Shown one piece after another: positions 18,655 to 26,377 of a stretch of 64,000 nucleotides of DNA. The notes under the pieces were generated by a model, which was not told where the DNA came from, ran no database searches, and saw only the letters and a program-made list of their open reading frames with translations. This DNA comes from Ruegeria sp. TM1040 (GTDB lineage Bacteria; Pseudomonadota; Alphaproteobacteria; Rhodobacterales; Rhodobacteraceae), in the NCBI RefSeq assembly GCF_000014065.1, contig NC_008044.1, forward strand, positions 1,635,501 through 1,699,500. Direction: 5' to 3'. The position numbers and the translations under genes were made by a program. Position 1 is the stretch's first letter. Every line of letters begins with the position of its first letter.

Positions 18655-18957
18655 TTAGCCTCGTTTGCGCGCCAGCTCCAGCCGCGCTTCGGTCATCGAC
18701 AGATCCGCAATGATTTGGCGCCGTCTGCTGCGGTCGCCCGTCTCGCGCAACTCCTCGCGCAGTCGTGCCAGCTCGCGGCTGAGCGCGACCACCTCGGGCA
18801 CTGCGCCATTGTCCTTGAGAATCCGGTTCATCACCGCGTTTTCGGGATCATCACAGGGCGGCAACGGTCGCCCGGCGCCTTCGAGATTGTCGAAAGCACC
18901 GTCTTTCTCAGCGGCCTCGATGCGCGCATTGATAAGATCGATCAACGGGTGGTCCAT
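18655..18957 (-). CDS. DUF1992 (DnaJ homologue, subfamily C, member 28-like) protein
   Basis: A 100-residue cytoplasmic protein matching the DUF1992 pattern: MDHPLIDLINARIEAAEKDGAFDNLEGAGRPL at the start, then LKDNGAVPEV and a basic coiled-coil C-terminus. The ORF continues 51 codons upstream, but that part is low-complexity Gly/Cys and covers the terminator of the next gene, so I start at 18957. The function of the family is unknown. Confidence 0.82.
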   Translation of the reverse strand: MDHPLIDLINARIEAAEKDGAFDNLEGAGRPLPPCDDPENAVMNRILKDNGAVPEVVALSRELARLREELRETGDRSRRRQIIADLSMTEARLELARKRG

Positions 18958-19020
18958 GGCGTGCAGACTACCCGGCCACTCACCTCCAGACAAGAACCCG
19001 CACCCGCCGCCGCAGAACGC

Positions 19021-19114
19021 AAAACCCCGGCGGAACGAACCGCCGGGGTCTCGGAAAGTGCCGCCTAATGCCGCATGCGCTGACCTGTTGTTTTGCGCGG
19101 CGCAAACCAACAGG
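19021..19114 (-). terminator. Rho-independent terminator plus second hairpin after the 5'-nucleotidase
   Basis: A perfect 10-bp inverted repeat (19024-19033 with 19040-19049, 6-nt loop) reads into TTTT on the minus strand. This is downstream of the nucleotidase stop at 19135. A second, longer imperfect hairpin (arms about 19084-19097 and 19101-19114) lies between the stop and this terminator. Confidence 0.8.
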
Positions 19115-19134
19115 CTCAGGAGCGGACGGGGCCG

Positions 19135-20715
19135 TTACTTCTTGGTGATGCGGCCGTCGGTATAGGCGCTGTAGGGGCCGACCTCGGCGAGGTATTCGGC
19201 AACAACATCCGCAAGGTCGGGGCCAAAGTCATAAGCGTTCTTGTCGTCGCCTGCGAACATCTTGTAGCCGTCGCCGCCATTGCGCACGTAGTTGTTGGAC
19301 ACAACGCCGTAGGTTTTGGCCGGATCAATCGCAACCCAGGTCTCGCCTTCCATGACCATCACGTCGGAAATGCGCGCGCCCGGCTCCTTGGAGGCGTCAA
19401 ACGCATATTTCAGCCCTGCAACCTGCGGGAAGCGGCCTGCGCCGTCCTCGATCTGCCCAACGCCGTTTTCCAAGGCCTCAATCATCGTCTGGCCGGAGAC
19501 CTCAAAGGTGGAGAGCGTGTTCTGGAACGGCAGGACGCTCAGCACTTCACCCATGGTGACTTCGCCCGCATCGATCGATGCGCGCAGACCGCCACCGTTC
19601 TGGATCGCAATGCTCACACCCTGATCCTTGACGCGGGCCAGCATGGCATCCGCGACGAGGTTGCCCATGGCACATTCGCCAGCGCGGCAGACATCACGCG
19701 AGCCTTCGACCGCATCGGTTGTCTCGGCAACCACGCGGGTTTTCATCTCATCGATGGGAGCACCCATCTCCTTGATGCGCGCGACCATGTCGGCATCCGG
19801 CGTCACAGAGGCATCAAGCAGGATCGGCTCGCCCGCAGCGGAGATGACATTGCCTTCGTCATCAAAGGTCACAGTGAGCTCGCCCAGGTACTTGGTATAG
19901 GCATAGGCCTGCACCACTGGCACATCGCCCACCATGGTCGGATATGCGCCCGCGGCACGATCAGAGGTGTTGGACAAAAGCGTGTGCGAATGACCACCCA
20001 CGACGAGATCCACCCCCGGCACTTTGGCGGCGATTTCCATATCCTTGGCCAGACCCACATGGGTCAGCGCGATGATCTTGTTGACGCCTTCTGCCTGCAG
20101 GGCCTCAACGTCGGCGATCAGGCTGTCGATCTCATCCTGAAACACCACATTCGGCCCCGGCGAGGAGGTCTCGACCGTGTCTGTCGCCAGCGCGGAGATG
20201 ATGCCGATTTTCTCGCCGCCCACTTCAAGCACGACATGGTTGCCCACCTTGCCTTTCAGGAGCGGCTCGGAGCTCAGATCGAGGTTGCCGGAAATCACCG
20301 GGAAAGACACAGTGTCGACAAATTGCTGCAGACCGGCCGGTCCGTCGTCAAATTCGTGGTTGCCCACCGCCATTACGTCATAGCCGATGTCTTCCATGAA
20401 CTCGGCTTCGGCTGCCCCCTTGTAGGTGGTGTAAAACAGCGAGCCCTGGAACGGGTCGCCCGCGTCCAGCAGAAGCACGTTCTGGCCGTCGAGCTCGGCA
20501 CGTTTGGTGTCGACCATGGTCTTGACGCGGGCGATGCCGCCAAAACACTTGCCCTCGGCCTCGTCATCGGCGCCGCAAGTGGAATCATATTTGCTGATCG
20601 ACTCGATGCGGCTGTGGATGTCGTTGGTGTGCAAGATCGTCAGCTTGTACTCGGCCGCGGCCATGCCAGCCGTAAGCCCCAGCGCCGCTGCCGACGTCAG
20701 AAAACGTGAAATCAT
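19135..20715 (-). CDS. Periplasmic 5'-nucleotidase / UDP-sugar hydrolase family
   Basis: A 526-residue exported metallophosphoesterase. A signal peptide (MISRFLTSAAALGLTAGMAA, cleaved near AAAE) precedes the catalytic domain. That domain has the metal and His motifs LTILHTNDIHSR, MAVGNHEFDDG and LVVGGHSHTLL. The C-terminal 5'-nucleotidase domain contains NGGGLRASI and VSNNYVRNGGDGYKMF. It dephosphorylates nucleotides outside the membrane so that nucleosides and phosphate can be taken up. GTGAGGG lies before ATG 20715; the 30-codon extension upstream is not signal-like. A terminator follows at 19049-19021. Confidence 0.93.
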   Translation of the reverse strand: MISRFLTSAAALGLTAGMAAAEYKLTILHTNDIHSRIESISKYDSTCGADDEAEGKCFGGIARVKTMVDTKRAELDGQNVLLLDAGDPFQGSLFYTTYKGAAEAEFMEDIGYDVMAVGNHEFDDGPAGLQQFVDTVSFPVISGNLDLSSEPLLKGKVGNHVVLEVGGEKIGIISALATDTVETSSPGPNVVFQDEIDSLIADVEALQAEGVNKIIALTHVGLAKDMEIAAKVPGVDLVVGGHSHTLLSNTSDRAAGAYPTMVGDVPVVQAYAYTKYLGELTVTFDDEGNVISAAGEPILLDASVTPDADMVARIKEMGAPIDEMKTRVVAETTDAVEGSRDVCRAGECAMGNLVADAMLARVKDQGVSIAIQNGGGLRASIDAGEVTMGEVLSVLPFQNTLSTFEVSGQTMIEALENGVGQIEDGAGRFPQVAGLKYAFDASKEPGARISDVMVMEGETWVAIDPAKTYGVVSNNYVRNGGDGYKMFAGDDKNAYDFGPDLADVVAEYLAEVGPYSAYTDGRITKK

Positions 20716-20904
20716 AGGATAAACCCTCACCTTCGTTATGCCGCCTCTACTGGCGGTTGTTATGGGATCAATATTCATGATCTTTGTCCGAACAGTCAAA
20801 ACCAAACTTACGTGACAGTGGGATCAAGACGCAGGGGAAACTTTGGCCCTTTGCACGCAGATGTGCTCTTGCGCTGGGACATGGACTGAGGGCATGAGAG
20901 AGCC

Positions 20905-21243
20905 ATGCTGATATACAAGATTTTCCGTGACGATGAATGGCGCGCCTTTGAGGCCGCCGGTGAAACCGATGGCGCGCCCGTGGATCTCGCGGATGGCTAC
21001 ATCCATTTCTCGACAGCCGCGCAGGCGACCGAGACCGCAGCCAAGCATTTCGCCGGTGCCGAGGGGCTTTGGCTTCTGGCGTTTGAAGCAGACCAGATGG
21101 GCGATGCGCTCAAATGGGAGCCCTCGCGCGGGGGCGCTTTGTTTCCCCATCTCTATCGCCGCCTGACCCTTTCGGAGATGCTCTGGGCAAAGCCACTGCC
21201 GCTGGTCGAAGGCACCCATCGCTTCCCTCAAGAGATGGTCTGA
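20905..21243 (+). CDS. DUF952 domain protein
   Basis: A 112-residue cytoplasmic protein covering the whole DUF952 fold, with IYKIFRDDEW at the start, the conserved DGYIHFSTAAQATETAAKHF and GGALFPHLYRRL. DUF952 is related to ADP-ribose/NAD-binding folds, but no function is established here. GAGAGAGCC precedes the ATG. pyrD follows 63 bases later on the same strand, so co-transcription is likely. Confidence 0.88.
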   Translation: MLIYKIFRDDEWRAFEAAGETDGAPVDLADGYIHFSTAAQATETAAKHFAGAEGLWLLAFEADQMGDALKWEPSRGGALFPHLYRRLTLSEMLWAKPLPLVEGTHRFPQEMV

Positions 21244-21306
21244 AGACCCTCAGACCCCACCCCGCGGCGCGCACGCCTGCGCCGCATCCGCTAGGAGGCC
21301 CTGCCC

Positions 21307-22365
21307 ATGAAGCTGAGCGAGAAACTTGCCCTCGGGCTGATGCATCGCCTTGATCCCGAAACCGCGCATGGTCTGTCGATCAAGGCGCTCAGAGCGGGGC
21401 TGACGCCACGCCCTGGTCCGGTGACATCACCGCGCCTGCGCACGGATGTGGCGGGTCTTTCGCTGCCGAACCCGGTGGGGCTTGCAGCCGGGTTTGACAA
21501 GAACGCCGAAGCGCTTGCTCCGCTTTCAGAGGCTGGCTTTGGATTTATCGAAGTGGGGGCCGCCACGCCGCGCCCGCAACCGGGCAACCCCAAGCCGCGC
21601 CTTTTTCGTCTGAGCGAAGATCGCGCCGCCATCAACCGCTTTGGCTTTAACAATGAGGGCATGGACACGATCGGGAAGCGCCTCGCGCAGCGTCCAAAGT
21701 CGGGCGTGATCGGCCTCAACCTCGGGGCCAACAAGGACAGCGAGGACCGCGCGCAGGATTTCGCCCGCGTGCTCAGCCATTGCGGCGCGCATCTGGATTT
21801 TGCCACCGTGAACGTGTCGTCGCCCAACACAGAGAAACTGCGCGATCTGCAGGGCAAGGATGCTCTTGCTTCACTGCTGGCAGGGGTCATTGACGCCCGA
21901 GAGGCCCTGCAGCGCCCCATCCCGGTCTTTCTCAAGATTGCGCCGGATCTCGACATATCCGGGCTTGATGACATTGCCGAGGTCGCGCGTGACAGCGGCA
22001 TTGATGCGGTGATCGCCACCAACACGACGCTTTCGCGCGACGGCCTGAAAAGCACGCACCGGGACGAGATGGGCGGCCTCTCGGGCGCGCCCCTATTTGA
22101 GCGCTCGACACGGGTGCTGGCGCAGCTTTCGCAACGTCTGGATGGGGCGGTGCCGATCATCGGCGTCGGGGGCATCTCCACGGCTGAAGGCGCCTATGCC
22201 AAGATCCGCGCTGGAGCCTCGGCGGTGCAGCTTTATACGGCGCTGGTCTACGGCGGGCTGTCGCTGGCCTCTGAGGTCGCTTCGGGTCTTGATGCATTGC
22301 TCGCGCGAGACGGGTTTTCAAATGTCGCGGAAGCGGTTGGCACAGGGCGTGCGGACTGGCTCTGA
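21307..22365 (+). CDS. pyrD: Dihydroorotate dehydrogenase (quinone), class 2
   Basis: A 352-residue flavoenzyme that oxidises dihydroorotate to orotate in pyrimidine synthesis, with quinone as acceptor, at the inner face of the membrane. Class 2 features: an N-terminal amphipathic extension, [27 protein letters not shown], the catalytic serine in [15 protein letters not shown], and the FMN phosphate site [26 protein letters not shown] lies just before the ATG. Confidence 0.96.
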   Translation: MKLSEKLALGLMHRLDPETAHGLSIKALRAGLTPRPGPVTSPRLRTDVAGLSLPNPVGLAAGFDKNAEALAPLSEAGFGFIEVGAATPRPQPGNPKPRLFRLSEDRAAINRFGFNNEGMDTIGKRLAQRPKSGVIGLNLGANKDSEDRAQDFARVLSHCGAHLDFATVNVSSPNTEKLRDLQGKDALASLLAGVIDAREALQRPIPVFLKIAPDLDISGLDDIAEVARDSGIDAVIATNTTLSRDGLKSTHRDEMGGLSGAPLFERSTRVLAQLSQRLDGAVPIIGVGGISTAEGAYAKIRAGASAVQLYTALVYGGLSLASEVASGLDALLARDGFSNVAEAVGTGRADWL

Positions 22366-22453
22366 GCCAGAGAGTACAGTAGTCGCGATCCGCCTCCGGA
22401 CCGCTCCCGCCCGTCAGGTTGGCTTTTGAGAAAAGCCCCTTCCCGTTGGGCCC

Positions 22454-22482
22454 GGCAGGCCGCGCCAAAGGCGCGGCCTGCC
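22454..22482. terminator. GC-rich hairpin between convergent pyrD and MATE genes
   Basis: A perfect 13-bp stem (22454-22466 with 22470-22482) closes on an AAA loop. It lies between two genes that end towards each other, so it probably terminates one or both. No clean T-run is present on either side. Confidence 0.6.
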
Positions 22483-22599
22483 CCCCGCGATTTGCAGAGC
22501 AGAGCGCACCCCCTCTAAAGTATCAGCCCAGATGAGAGCGGAACCCGCGTTGCTCACTTGGCTGCGATCCCTTGGCTTTCTTCTGCCGGATGCGCGGTT

Positions 22600-23922
22600 T
22601 CAGGGCGCGGTGATGCCGGCCTCCAGTCTTGGGTAGCGCAGCGCCAGAGTCAGCGCGCGTGTGACATTGAGCACCATCAGCGCCATCCACAATCCATGGT
22701 TTCCAAACATCGGCACGCAAATTGCAAGCGCAACGCCGTAAACAGCCACCGACTGCAAAGCGGCAATCCTCATGTCGCGTGTCCAGGTCGCGCCGATAAA
22801 GATCCCGTCAAACATATAGCTTGCGACACTCAGAAGTGGCGCAAACGCCAGCCAGATCAGGTAGGCGCGCGCGGTCTCGCGCACGTCGGGTGCGGTTGTC
22901 ATCAGGTCAACAATCCACGGCCCCCACAGCCAGAACCCCACCCCGAGCGCCACGGCAAAGCCGATGCCCCAATAGCTCGATACCAATGCGGCGCGACGCA
23001 GCCGACCACGATCCCGCGCCCCGACCGCCCCACCCACCAGCGCCTCGGCGCTGAAGGCAAACCCGTCGAGCGCAAAGGCCGTGATGTGCAGAAACTGAAT
23101 CAACACCTGATTGGAGGCGAGCCGCACATCGCCCATATCCGCGCTGAGAAACAAGAATGTGGTGAACGACAGTGTGAGCAGCACCGAACGCACCATGATG
23201 TCGCCATTGACCTGAACCATCCGCTTGAGGCGCGCACGGTCAAAGATCCGGCCCCAGTCATGCCATTGATCGCCCGCAAAGGCTGAGCGGCAATACCAAA
23301 GTCCAAGCACCAGCCCCGAACACTCTGCGATCAGGGTCGCAATGGCCACGCCCTCGACCCCCCAGTCGAGCCCGAGCACAAACCACAGATCCAGCAGGAT
23401 ATTGAGCCCATTCATCCAGATCTGCAGCAGGAACACGGCGCGGGTGCGCTCGATGGCGATCAGCCAGCCTGTCACCGCATAAAGCCCGATGGTTGCGGGC
23501 GCGCCCCAGATTCGGATCTCGAGATAGCGCCGCGCCAGTTCCTCGACCTCGGCGCTGGCAGGGGCAATCGTAAATGCGCCCCAGAACACAAGCGCCTGAG
23601 CAACAATGAAAAACGCACCCGCCCCAAAGGCCAAGAGCAGCCCCCGCATCAGCAGCGCGCCCGTCTCAGCCAGATCGCCGGCGCCACGCGCCTGCGAGGC
23701 CAGCCCGGTGGTGCCCATCCGCAAAAAGCCAAAGACCCAGTAGATCGTCGACAGAATGACCGTGCCAACGCCCACCGCTCCGATCGGGGCCGCTTCGCCA
23801 AGTTGTCCCACCACGCCGGTGTCGACGGCGCCGAGGATCGGCACGGTGGCATTGGACAAAACAATCGGCAACGCGATCTTGAGCACCCGGGAATGGGTGA
23901 TGGGGCCTGACGCCTCCGACAT
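22600..23922 (-). CDS. MATE family efflux transporter (DinF-like)
   Basis: A 440-residue protein with about 12 transmembrane helices and MATE-type elements: LPIVLSNATVPILGAVDTGVVGQLG in helix 1, FLRMGTTGLASQARGAGD, and GFAFSAEALVGGAVGARDRGRLRRA in the second half. It probably exports cationic compounds with Na+ or H+ coupling. AAGGA precedes the ATG. It follows two thioesterase genes on the same strand with an 18-base gap, so the three probably form one operon. Confidence 0.92.
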   Translation of the reverse strand: MSEASGPITHSRVLKIALPIVLSNATVPILGAVDTGVVGQLGEAAPIGAVGVGTVILSTIYWVFGFLRMGTTGLASQARGAGDLAETGALLMRGLLLAFGAGAFFIVAQALVFWGAFTIAPASAEVEELARRYLEIRIWGAPATIGLYAVTGWLIAIERTRAVFLLQIWMNGLNILLDLWFVLGLDWGVEGVAIATLIAECSGLVLGLWYCRSAFAGDQWHDWGRIFDRARLKRMVQVNGDIMVRSVLLTLSFTTFLFLSADMGDVRLASNQVLIQFLHITAFALDGFAFSAEALVGGAVGARDRGRLRRAALVSSYWGIGFAVALGVGFWLWGPWIVDLMTTAPDVRETARAYLIWLAFAPLLSVASYMFDGIFIGATWTRDMRIAALQSVAVYGVALAICVPMFGNHGLWMALMVLNVTRALTLALRYPRLEAGITAP

Positions 23923-23940
23923 AGGGTATTCCTTTTGAAA

Positions 23941-24459
23941 TCAGTTGCCTGAGGGGCGTTCCTGCGGCATCAGGAAATGACCCGTCGCTTGTGCAAAGAG
24001 CTTTTCCTTATGGTCCTGCCATGCGGCCACATGCACAGAGGCATACCGCCGTCCAGAGCGATTGACCGTTGCACGCGCATAAGAGTCGCGCGGCAGGCCC
24101 GAGCGCAGATAGTCGACGGTAAAATCAATGGTCTTGGGCAGACGCGGCATCTGGCCTGCGGCCATTGTCTCCACGTCCAGCTCTCCACTTTCAAATTGGG
24201 GCCACAGATGGAACCACTGCAGGGTGATAACGGAGGTCACCTCCAGAAAGGCCGCCGTCGCACCGCCGTGGATCGCAGGCAGCATCGGGTTGCCGATGAT
24301 ATTTTCATGAAAATGCATAGTCGACGTCAGCTCATCGCCGCGGCGCTCAAAGGTGATGCCGAGAAAGCCAATGTAGGGCACCGATTCCACCAGCGCCGCC
24401 AAGGCAGCATCACGGCGTTGCTTGATCACCTGCACGGGTTCGGGACGGGGGCGGCTCAT
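23941..24459 (-). CDS. PaaI-type hotdog-fold thioesterase (second of two)
   Basis: A 172-residue single hotdog domain. The family motif is NPMLPAIHGGATAAFLEVTSV (shown here in 20-residue pieces: NPMLPAIHGGATAAFLEVTS), followed by RLPKTIDFTVDYLRSGLPRD. These enzymes hydrolyse acyl-CoA thioesters. It overlaps the previous gene by four bases (ATGA). The pair may work as a heteromer or on related substrates (inference). Confidence 0.88.
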   Translation of the reverse strand: MSRPRPEPVQVIKQRRDAALAALVESVPYIGFLGITFERRGDELTSTMHFHENIIGNPMLPAIHGGATAAFLEVTSVITLQWFHLWPQFESGELDVETMAAGQMPRLPKTIDFTVDYLRSGLPRDSYARATVNRSGRRYASVHVAAWQDHKEKLFAQATGHFLMPQERPSGN

Positions 24460-24878
24460 CGTTTTGGCTCCAGCGTGAAGGCCCCGGAGGCGGTTGCAAC
24501 GGGCACTTCTGTTTCGTCATCGGTTGCAACTGCGCGCACGAAGGCCACGTTGCGCGTCACGTGATGACAGGTGGCGGTGGTGGTGATGGTCTGTCCCGGC
24601 GTTGCACCGCGCATGTAGTCAATGCGCAAATCAATGGTCGCGGTGCTCGACGGCTGGCTCGGGTGGCTCATCACGGCCGCGCCGCAGCAGGTGTCCATCA
24701 GCGCCGACACAGCGCCTCCGTGGATCACACCTGTCTCGGGGTCCCCAACGAGTTTCTTGTCATAGGGCATCACGATCACCGCGCGCCCATCTCCGATTTC
24801 GGTCAGCTCCATACCAAGCGCCTTGGAATGCGGGATCGCCTCGATAAACTGGCGCGCCAGCTGCGTTTTTTCTGCCAT
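24456..24878 (-). CDS. PaaI-type hotdog-fold thioesterase (first of two)
   Basis: A 140-residue hotdog domain with GDPETGVIHGGAVSALMDTC (HGG motif, catalytic Asp in the following helix) and TIDLRIDYMRGATPGQTI. AGGAG six bases before ATG 24878 fixes the start; the GTG one codon earlier is unlikely. It is the first gene of the thioesterase-thioesterase-MATE set and is divergent from the first merR gene. Confidence 0.88.
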   Translation of the reverse strand: MAEKTQLARQFIEAIPHSKALGMELTEIGDGRAVIVMPYDKKLVGDPETGVIHGGAVSALMDTCCGAAVMSHPSQPSSTATIDLRIDYMRGATPGQTITTTATCHHVTRNVAFVRAVATDDETEVPVATASGAFTLEPKR

Positions 24879-25003
24879 CACTTGCTCCTGACCGAATATG
24901 CCTCATTTATTCCGCGCATGGGGGCAAAGCGCAAGGCTCGCGAAACTCCCAGTTGCACCGGTTGGTTCAGTTGCTTAGGTTGCCCGAGCAAGGGAGGACA
25001 TGG

Positions 25004-25372
25004 ATGACCGAAACAAAACTGTCATTCAAGGAGATGTGCGCCGAGTTCGATGTGACACCGCGCACCCTTCGGTACTATGAATATATCGAGCTGTTGCAGC
25101 CCGAACGTCAGGGCCGCTCGCGGTTCTACGGCGCGCGCGACGTGGCGCGGATGAAGCTGATCCTGCGCGGGCGCAAGTTCGGCTTTCAGCTCGAAGAGAT
25201 CCGGCAATGGTTGCTGATCTACGACAAGGAAGGCGACGAAGCGCAAAACCGCGCCTTTATCGAGATGGCCGACCGGCAACTCAAGGAGCTGGAACTCCAG
25301 CGCCAGCAGATCAACGAGGCGATGGACGAACTCACTGATCTGCGCAAGGTGACGCTCGGTTTATTGAAGTAG
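25004..25372 (+). CDS. MerR-family regulator, first of two paralogues
   Basis: A 122-residue MerR protein. The N-terminal winged helix (FKEMCAEFDVTPRTLRYYEYIELLQPERQ) and RFYGARDVARMKLILRGRKFGFQLEEI are typical; a C-terminal coiled coil (residues about 80-118) serves dimerisation. No cysteine cluster for metal sensing is present. AGGGAGGA sets the start at 25004. Close similarity to the protein at 25912 (RMKLILRGRKFGFQLEEIR against RLKLILRGKRFGFSLEEIR) marks them as paralogues. LiuR/fatty-acid type regulators are the likely relatives because of the neighbouring beta-oxidation genes. Confidence 0.9.
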   Translation: MTETKLSFKEMCAEFDVTPRTLRYYEYIELLQPERQGRSRFYGARDVARMKLILRGRKFGFQLEEIRQWLLIYDKEGDEAQNRAFIEMADRQLKELELQRQQINEAMDELTDLRKVTLGLLK

Positions 25373-25420
25373 GTCACTCGCCCGTTGCACCCACCGAGAG
25401 TAGCTGCGCAAGGCACAACA

Positions 25421-25663
25421 ATGGACATACACGACTGTATCGGCGAGACCTCTTTCTACCCGCAGCTGCTTTTCTGGTCTGGGGGTCTGATCTCGGGTAT
25501 TTTCGTAAAGCTCAAGGAGGACCTCACTGTCGCACAAATGTGCGCGGTCTTGGTCGGTCGTCGCAAGATATCGAGCAACAAACTGCAATGGGCGCTTCTG
25601 GTGCTTACGTTACTGCCCCCTCTCGCGCTGCGGCTGTATCTCATCGACAGATGCCTGTCATAG
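25421..25663 (+). CDS. Possible small membrane protein, unrecognised
   Basis: An 80-codon frame from ATG 25421 with one convincing C-terminal hydrophobic helix (LQWALLVLTLLPPLALRLYLI) and a weaker one near residues 15-27 (PQLLFWSGGLISGIFV). The ribosome site is weak (AAGG), and overlapping minus-strand frames exist. I do not recognise it; it may be a real small gene or chance. Confidence 0.28.
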   Translation: MDIHDCIGETSFYPQLLFWSGGLISGIFVKLKEDLTVAQMCAVLVGRRKISSNKLQWALLVLTLLPPLALRLYLIDRCLS

Positions 25664-25679
25664 GGGCCTATTGGCAAAC

Positions 25680-25729
25680 TTAAATCAGCCTGTTTGCGCA
25701 TGCATTGCGGATACATGACGCTGATTTAA
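25680..25729. repeat. Widely spaced 10-bp perfect inverted repeat
   Basis: TTAAATCAGC (25680-25689) and GCTGATTTAA (25720-25729) are exact inverse copies separated by 30 bases, in the A+T-rich gap before the second merR. It may form a hairpin ending the upstream transcript, or bind a protein at both arms. Confidence 0.6.
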
Positions 25730-25757
25730 CCTCTAGAATTTTTGGCTTTTCCTCAAA

Positions 25758-25891
25758 ACGTCACGTCAAATCGCCCTGCCACCACGTCACCCCTCAAAGT
25801 GACGCGGCGTCGGAGTTACGTAAACGTCAAGTTCATGTTGTAACTTCCTCCATGAGCCGCCAAGGTTGACGTCAGAAGCGCCAACGTAAAG
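25758..25891 (+). promoter_or_regulatory. MerR/LiuR-type operator region upstream of the fatty-acid genes
   Basis: TTACGTAAACGTCAA at 25816-25830 is a near-perfect dyad of the LiuR type known from proteobacterial branched-chain and fatty-acid regulons. Further ACGTCA/TGACGT half-sites lie at 25758-25763, 25763-25768, 25784-25789 and around 25868-25875, with an ACGTAAA at 25885-25891. All fall within 160 bases before the second merR start. The match to LiuR sites is from memory of the motif, not from a search. Confidence 0.6.
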
Positions 25892-25911
25892 CAACATCTG
25901 AGTGACGCCCT

Positions 25912-26313
25912 ATGAGTGAAGACACCAAATCCATTCGCGAGATGTGCGACGAGTTCGGGGTAACTCCGCGCACGTTGCGATTTTACGAAGCCAAGGAATT
26001 GTTGTTCCCGATCCGGGACGGACAAAAGCGGCTCTTTACCAAACGCGACCGCGCCCGCCTCAAGCTGATCCTGCGCGGCAAGCGCTTTGGCTTCAGCCTG
26101 GAGGAAATCCGCCAGCTTCTCGATCTCTATCACATGGGCGATCAGCAGCTGACGCAGCTGAGCCGCACCTATGAGATCGCACAGGAACGCCTGGCCGACA
26201 TGGAGCGCCAGCGCGACGAGCTGACCGAGGCCATTGATGACCTGAAGGATCAGCTGAAGTGGGGCGAAAAAGTCATCGCCTCCATGAAAACAAGCGCCAA
26301 GGCGGCCGAGTAA
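25912..26313 (+). CDS. MerR-family regulator, second paralogue; probable fatty-acid regulator
   Basis: A 133-residue MerR protein: helix-turn-helix with wing (IREMCDEFGVTPRTLRFYEA, then KRLFTKRDRARLKLILRGKR), ending in a long coiled coil (residues about 75-120). No metal-binding Cys set is seen. A palindromic operator candidate lies 82 bases upstream and the acyl-CoA dehydrogenase starts 64 bases downstream. It is therefore probably autoregulated and controls the fatty-acid genes. The ligand is likely an acyl-CoA or related effector (inference). Confidence 0.9.
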   Translation: MSEDTKSIREMCDEFGVTPRTLRFYEAKELLFPIRDGQKRLFTKRDRARLKLILRGKRFGFSLEEIRQLLDLYHMGDQQLTQLSRTYEIAQERLADMERQRDELTEAIDDLKDQLKWGEKVIASMKTSAKAAE

Positions 26314-26377
26314 CCTCGCCGCCCTGCCCGACTGATTGAACCGCTAAACGCACCACATCCAACCTTTGAGGACCGCG

